NCBI GenBank assembly: GCA_002772645.1 | Contig: PFDK01000007.1 | Span: 2,150 to 34,916, forward strand | Source: Candidatus Pacebacteria bacterium CG10_big_fil_rev_8_21_14_0_10_56_10 | GTDB lineage: Bacteria; Patescibacteriota; Microgenomatia; UBA1400; PJMF01 | Direction of reading: 5' to 3' | DNA: 32,767 nucleotides | In this document: in pieces, positions 29,368 to 32,767 of the stretch | Numbering within the stretch: the stretch's first letter is position 1 | Layout of the letters: each line of letters starts with the position of its first letter | Made by a program: the position numbers and the translations under genes | The notes under the pieces: model-generated | Databases searched by the model: none | What the model was told of the DNA's origin: nothing | What the model saw: only the letters and a program-made list of their open reading frames with translations

Positions 29368-29755
29368 GGCTGGGGAGTTAAGTTCGACGGTAAACATAAA
29401 AGTAAGCACAACCGATTGCGCCGGCAGTCGCAAAAAAAAGGGGAGAGCACCAGGCTTCACCAGAGGAGAAGAACTACAAATGATCTACTTTGATAGAGTA
29501 GACCCGCCTGTGGATAACTCCATATATATAGGACTTATAACGATCTTCAAGTTGTAGTACTCCAGGCGTTAGTGGTTGGTTACCAGGCTAGCCTGGGAAA
29601 TCTGGCAGAGGCGGTACCGGTCTGCCTAGGCAAGGGTGCAAGAATACTTAACCCGAAAGACCATCAATCTGAACTCACTTGAGAAGAGAGCGATGGATAC
29701 CGCCGCCAGCCGCCGCCGAGAGTGGCCCGTTTGAGACGAGGTAGCCACTTTTTTT
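29368..29755 (+). ncRNA. Candidate structured ncRNA, tmRNA-like 5' motif (tentative)
   Basis: TTCGACGG at 29383-29390 (conserved in tmRNA 5' ends); tandem stops TGA TAG inside hairpin CTACT..AGTAG; palindrome CCAGGCTAGCCTGG; hairpin GGCAGA..TCTGCC; ends in intrinsic terminator. No convincing T-arm found. Confidence 0.25.
29721..29755 (+). terminator. Intrinsic terminator
   Basis: AGTGGC 29721-29726 / GCCACT 29744-29749 followed by T7. Confidence 0.65.
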
Positions 29756-29970
29756 GGCAACTTAACCACCATTGGGTTGGCGCTGACCGCGCCCTTAGCT
29801 CCCTACTGTGACTGAGAGGAGCACTTCGACCGAGATTTTCTATGTCGCACAATATAACTTTTACGACGTAAGCAAAAAAAGAGCCTGCCCAGCATGACGC
29901 TTCCATCTGTGTGGCTGAAAATTACAGCAACTCCTGCCGGTTTTCAAATAATCATTATTTTTATTAGTTT

Positions 29971-30035
29971 ACCGCATAATTCCCTGGCCTGCGGACCCGC
30001 CAGGCCTACTTCAAGTTCGGCAGAAATTATGCGGT
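29971..30035. repeat. Large nested inverted repeat (11-bp perfect outer arms, inner CCTGGC/GCCAGG)
   Basis: ACCGCATAATT 29971-29981 / AATTATGCGGT 30025-30035; inner arms 29983-29988 / 29999-30004. Confidence 0.85.
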
Positions 30036-30943
30036 TATTTATGGGCTCGGCCCGGCTAAGTCGCCAAAATTATACGGCAATGGCGGTCGCGCGCCTTTTA
30101 ATGCCCACCAGCGCAACCGGCGTGATCTCAGCCAGTCGACGATCGGATGGATGGCCTATTGGTCAGCCTGATCAGGAAAGAGACGATTTTGAGCCTCTGA
30201 CGAGCTCGTTGGGATGATGACTTACACCTTTTAACCTATACATCAAGGTATTACTGAGTAACGACCACATTGCGTCATCAAAGTATCTGTCGGCCTAACG
30301 GTTCACTGGCTGGTACCGGCCCACCACTGCCTAGCCGTGTCGACCAACTCGTGCCGACCACCGGCTCGAGCTTGGGTGGTAGCCGAAGATAGGTTGCTTG
30401 GTTGGCGTGGTCGGTCCACCACTGCTAAAGGTAGTGAAGTTGAAGAGCGCCGACATCGTTATCGGCGTGGTTGGTGGTGTTGATAGGTGGACTGGCACCG
30501 GTCGCACTGGCGCACCGTCTGGGGCCCGCCGGCCCGCATCTACGGTTACCGGCCCAACGGCCGCCCAACGTCCTCGATATGTTCTAAAATATATCAAAAA
30601 ACATCACACCCGCGTTGACCAACAAAGTAAAAAAGCTTGATAAGAAGCGATAATCCCCTCTTTTATCCGAGTTGGCACTCCCCCCTTCCGGCTGACAACA
30701 ACTTATAGTACTTCTGCCCACTTCTCTACCCCGAGCTTTTCCTCGAGTTGACATCAAGTACCGGTAAACACATCCTCTAGTATATCTCAAAATATATCAA
30801 TATAGATCAGTACCATCTGAGGTCACGAGTTAAAAAAGACTGATCTACGGCCCTTTTTTTCGAAATTCACTCTTCTAGCAGTAGTAGTAATCTGATGCCA
30901 GCAACTCATAGTAATTTTAGGTCTAGTGTGATAGGTTGAGGTG

Positions 30944-31876
30944 ATGAGCGATACCAGCAACCGCGGTTCCAGTGAAGCATTTTTGGAACACTTGGAAGTT
31001 GAACGTAACTTAAGCCGGTTGACGATCCGCAACTACCGCCACTACCTCAACCGGTTTAGTGACTGGTTCGAGTCCCAAGGTCACCACCGCGTCACCGAGC
31101 TCAACCAAGACCTGCTGCGCGGTTACCGCGTCTACTTAGCTCGCTTCGTGGACGAGCAGGGCCGGACGCTGTCCAAGCGCACTCAAAGCTACCACATTAT
31201 CGCCCTGCGGTCATGGATGAAATGGTTGGTTAAACAAGATGTTGAAGTACTCAATCCTGAGAAAATAGACCTACCTAAAGCTGAATCTCACCAAACAAAA
31301 TTTTTGAGCTCCCAGCACATAGAACGACTGTTGGCCCAGCCTAAACTGTCCGATCAGACCGGTTTGCGCGACCGGGCCATCATGGAGGTGCTGTTCTCTA
31401 CCGGCTTGCGTGTCAGCGAGTTGGTCAGTCTCAACCGCGACCAACTGGACACCTCCCGTCGGGAGTTCGGCGTGGTGGGCAAGGGCCGCCGACCGCGGGT
31501 GGTGTTCTTAAGCGACCGAGCTGCCGATTGGCTGGAACGGTGGCTGCGGTCCAGGAAGGACGACTGGCGGCCGGTCTTCATCAGGATGTCGGGCAGCCAG
31601 CCCGACATCACCAGTGACGGTGAGCAGATGCGCTTGACCACTCGCAGTGTTCAGCGGCTGGTAGACAGTTACTCGCGTCGGGCAAAACTGCCCATCAAGA
31701 TCAGCCCGCACAGTATTCGCCACAGCTTCGCCACCGACTTTTTAGCTAACGGCGGCGGCCTACGCGATATTCAAGAAATGCTGGGCCACAAAAGTATCTC
31801 CACTACCCAAATTTATACCCACTTGACCCGTCCCCAACTCAAACGACTCCATCAAAAGTTCCACTCCAAGCTATAG
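30944..31876 (+). CDS. Tyrosine recombinase, XerC/XerD-like
   Basis: SAM-like N-domain; STGLRVSELVSL (Arg), SPHSIRHSFAT (HxxR), LGHKSISTTQIYTHL (H/W...Tyr). Confidence 0.94.
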   Translation: MSDTSNRGSSEAFLEHLEVERNLSRLTIRNYRHYLNRFSDWFESQGHHRVTELNQDLLRGYRVYLARFVDEQGRTLSKRTQSYHIIALRSWMKWLVKQDVEVLNPEKIDLPKAESHQTKFLSSQHIERLLAQPKLSDQTGLRDRAIMEVLFSTGLRVSELVSLNRDQLDTSRREFGVVGKGRRPRVVFLSDRAADWLERWLRSRKDDWRPVFIRMSGSQPDITSDGEQMRLTTRSVQRLVDSYSRRAKLPIKISPHSIRHSFATDFLANGGGLRDIQEMLGHKSISTTQIYTHLTRPQLKRLHQKFHSKL

Positions 31877-31879
31877 TTG

Positions 31880-31899
31880 AGTACATTACTGTACTTTTT
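31880..31899 (+). terminator. Possible intrinsic terminator of recombinase gene
   Basis: AGTAC attact GTACT followed by T run. Confidence 0.45.
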
Positions 31900-32199
31900 G
31901 ATTGCTTTACAAAAATAAATAAACTCCAAAAGTTACCAGGCTTAATTACTGCTTAGTTAGCAGTCAGTACTCTAGACTGCTAAAATTCATCAATTGTAGA
32001 TTTAGCGCTATACATCAATCTAAAACTCAAATTATCACTATAACTTCACTAGGATCTTTTGATATATTAATTAGCATTTTGAGATATTACCGACCGTGCC
32101 GCAACCATCAAGTTTGAACCACCAACTTCTCCGCCACCAACCCCTCCCCCATCAACCAAGCGATGACTGAATCGTGATACAATGTGTGTCTCAACTCGA

Positions 32200-32273
32200 G
32201 GGCCGGTAGCTCAGTTGGCCAGAGCGCCTGTATGGCATACAGGAGGTCAGGGGTTCAAGTCCCCTTCGGTCCA
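32200..32273 (+). tRNA. tRNA-Ala (anticodon GGC), no encoded CCA
   Basis: Acceptor GGGCCGG/TCGGTCC, anticodon arm CCTGT-ATGGCAT-ACAGG, T-arm GGGGTTCAAGTCCCC. Confidence 0.95.
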
Positions 32274-32313
32274 CTGTCTGCTCCGGTCCCTTAAAGCCAG
32301 CCACCGCCCGCTG

Positions 32314-32520
32314 TCAAGCAGTTTCCGACTGACTGGCAGAGCGAACGATCGTGTAGATCGCCGACAGACCGACCAAGATGTAGACCACTCGGGTGATGAA
32401 TGACATCGCGCCGAAGATGGTCGCCACCAGGTCGAGGCCGATCAAGCCGACCAACCCCCAGTTAATGCCGCCGATCACCACCAGCACCAGCGTTACCCAG
32501 TCGAGAGGATTCATTTTCAT
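32314..32520 (-). CDS. DUF378 family small membrane protein
   Basis: MKMNPLDWVTLVLVVIGGINWGLVGLIGLDLVATIFGAMSFITRVVYILVGLSAIY is typical DUF378. Confidence 0.9.
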   Translation of the reverse strand: MKMNPLDWVTLVLVVIGGINWGLVGLIGLDLVATIFGAMSFITRVVYILVGLSAIYTIVRSASQSETA

Positions 32521-32650
32521 GAATGTCTCTCCCCTATTACTACTATTATTCAACTATTCAACATACCATACCGGCGTAATCTGTCGCCACAATGGTACAA
32601 TTTGATCGTCAGTTAGGGAAAACTTGACATAGCCGGCGACGGCGCTTGCC

Positions 32651-32727
32651 GGGCCTATAGCTCAGTTGGCTAGAGCGTTCGATTCGCATTCGAAAGGTCG
32701 CCGGTTCGAATCCGGCTAGGTCCACCA
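32651..32727 (+). tRNA. tRNA-Ala (anticodon CGC), CCA encoded
   Basis: Acceptor GGGCCTA/TAGGTCC, anticodon arm TTCGA-TTCGCAT-TCGAA, T-arm GCCGGTTCGAATCCGGC, CCA at 32725-32727. Confidence 0.95.
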
Positions 32728-32767
32728 AACAGGAAAATTGAGCATCACCGCGAGAAGTTAAATGAAC

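Noticed and set aside
29971-30035. Integron attC site
   Set aside because: Outer arms lack the GTTRRRY/RYYYAAC core-site consensus and no integron integrase features are seen
29894-30217. 107-aa ORF in the non-coding region
   Set aside because: It spans the large perfect inverted repeat and shows no recognisable domain
30331-30640. Overlapping ORFs on both strands (88 aa and 80 aa)
   Set aside because: Low-complexity, no family resemblance, no RBS, mutually overlapping; not supported as genes
31983-32002. AAATTCATCAATTGTAGAT resembles a Cas12a-type direct repeat (…GTAGAT)
   Set aside because: Single copy, the stem TCATC/GTAGA does not pair, and there are no cas genes or spacer array

Overview
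High-GC bacterial chromosomal window. Compact genes, ATGA-type overlaps and the gene content (YebC, DUF378, LytR_C, TPR proteins, compact EF-Ts) look like Patescibacteria/CPR, but that lineage call is inference. Recognisable genes: prfA (5' fragment), rpmE, glmS, hisS, an M24 peptidase, an MBL-fold hydrolase, dnaB, a RibA-like protein, pyrF, lgt-like, lspA-like, an RluA-family synthase, a divergent UPRTase-like protein, DUF302 (frameshifted), an Xpt-like PRTase, glyA, nfo, folD, rpsB, tsf, tgt, a LytR_C protein, yebC, a tyrosine recombinase and DUF378. There are three tRNAs: Leu-CAA, Ala-GGC and Ala-CGC. The most interesting signals are: (1) a GTP-cyclohydrolase-II-like C-terminal domain with a large unknown N-terminal region, overlapping pyrF by ATGA and lying 3.5 kb from a divergent UPRTase-like protein, reminiscent of the URC pyrimidine pathway; (2) a structured leader upstream of glmS carrying a glmS-ribozyme-like core string; (3) a 1.7 kb non-coding region with a large hairpin, a tmRNA-like motif, an orphan terminator and a consensus DnaA box, next to a Xer-like recombinase flanked by inverted AT-rich motifs; (4) a DUF302 gene split at an A7 tract; (5) recurrent extended -10 promoters and probable leaderless genes; (6) a duplicated hisS start region that creates a mini-uORF. 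All calls come from reading the sequence and motifs; no database search was run.
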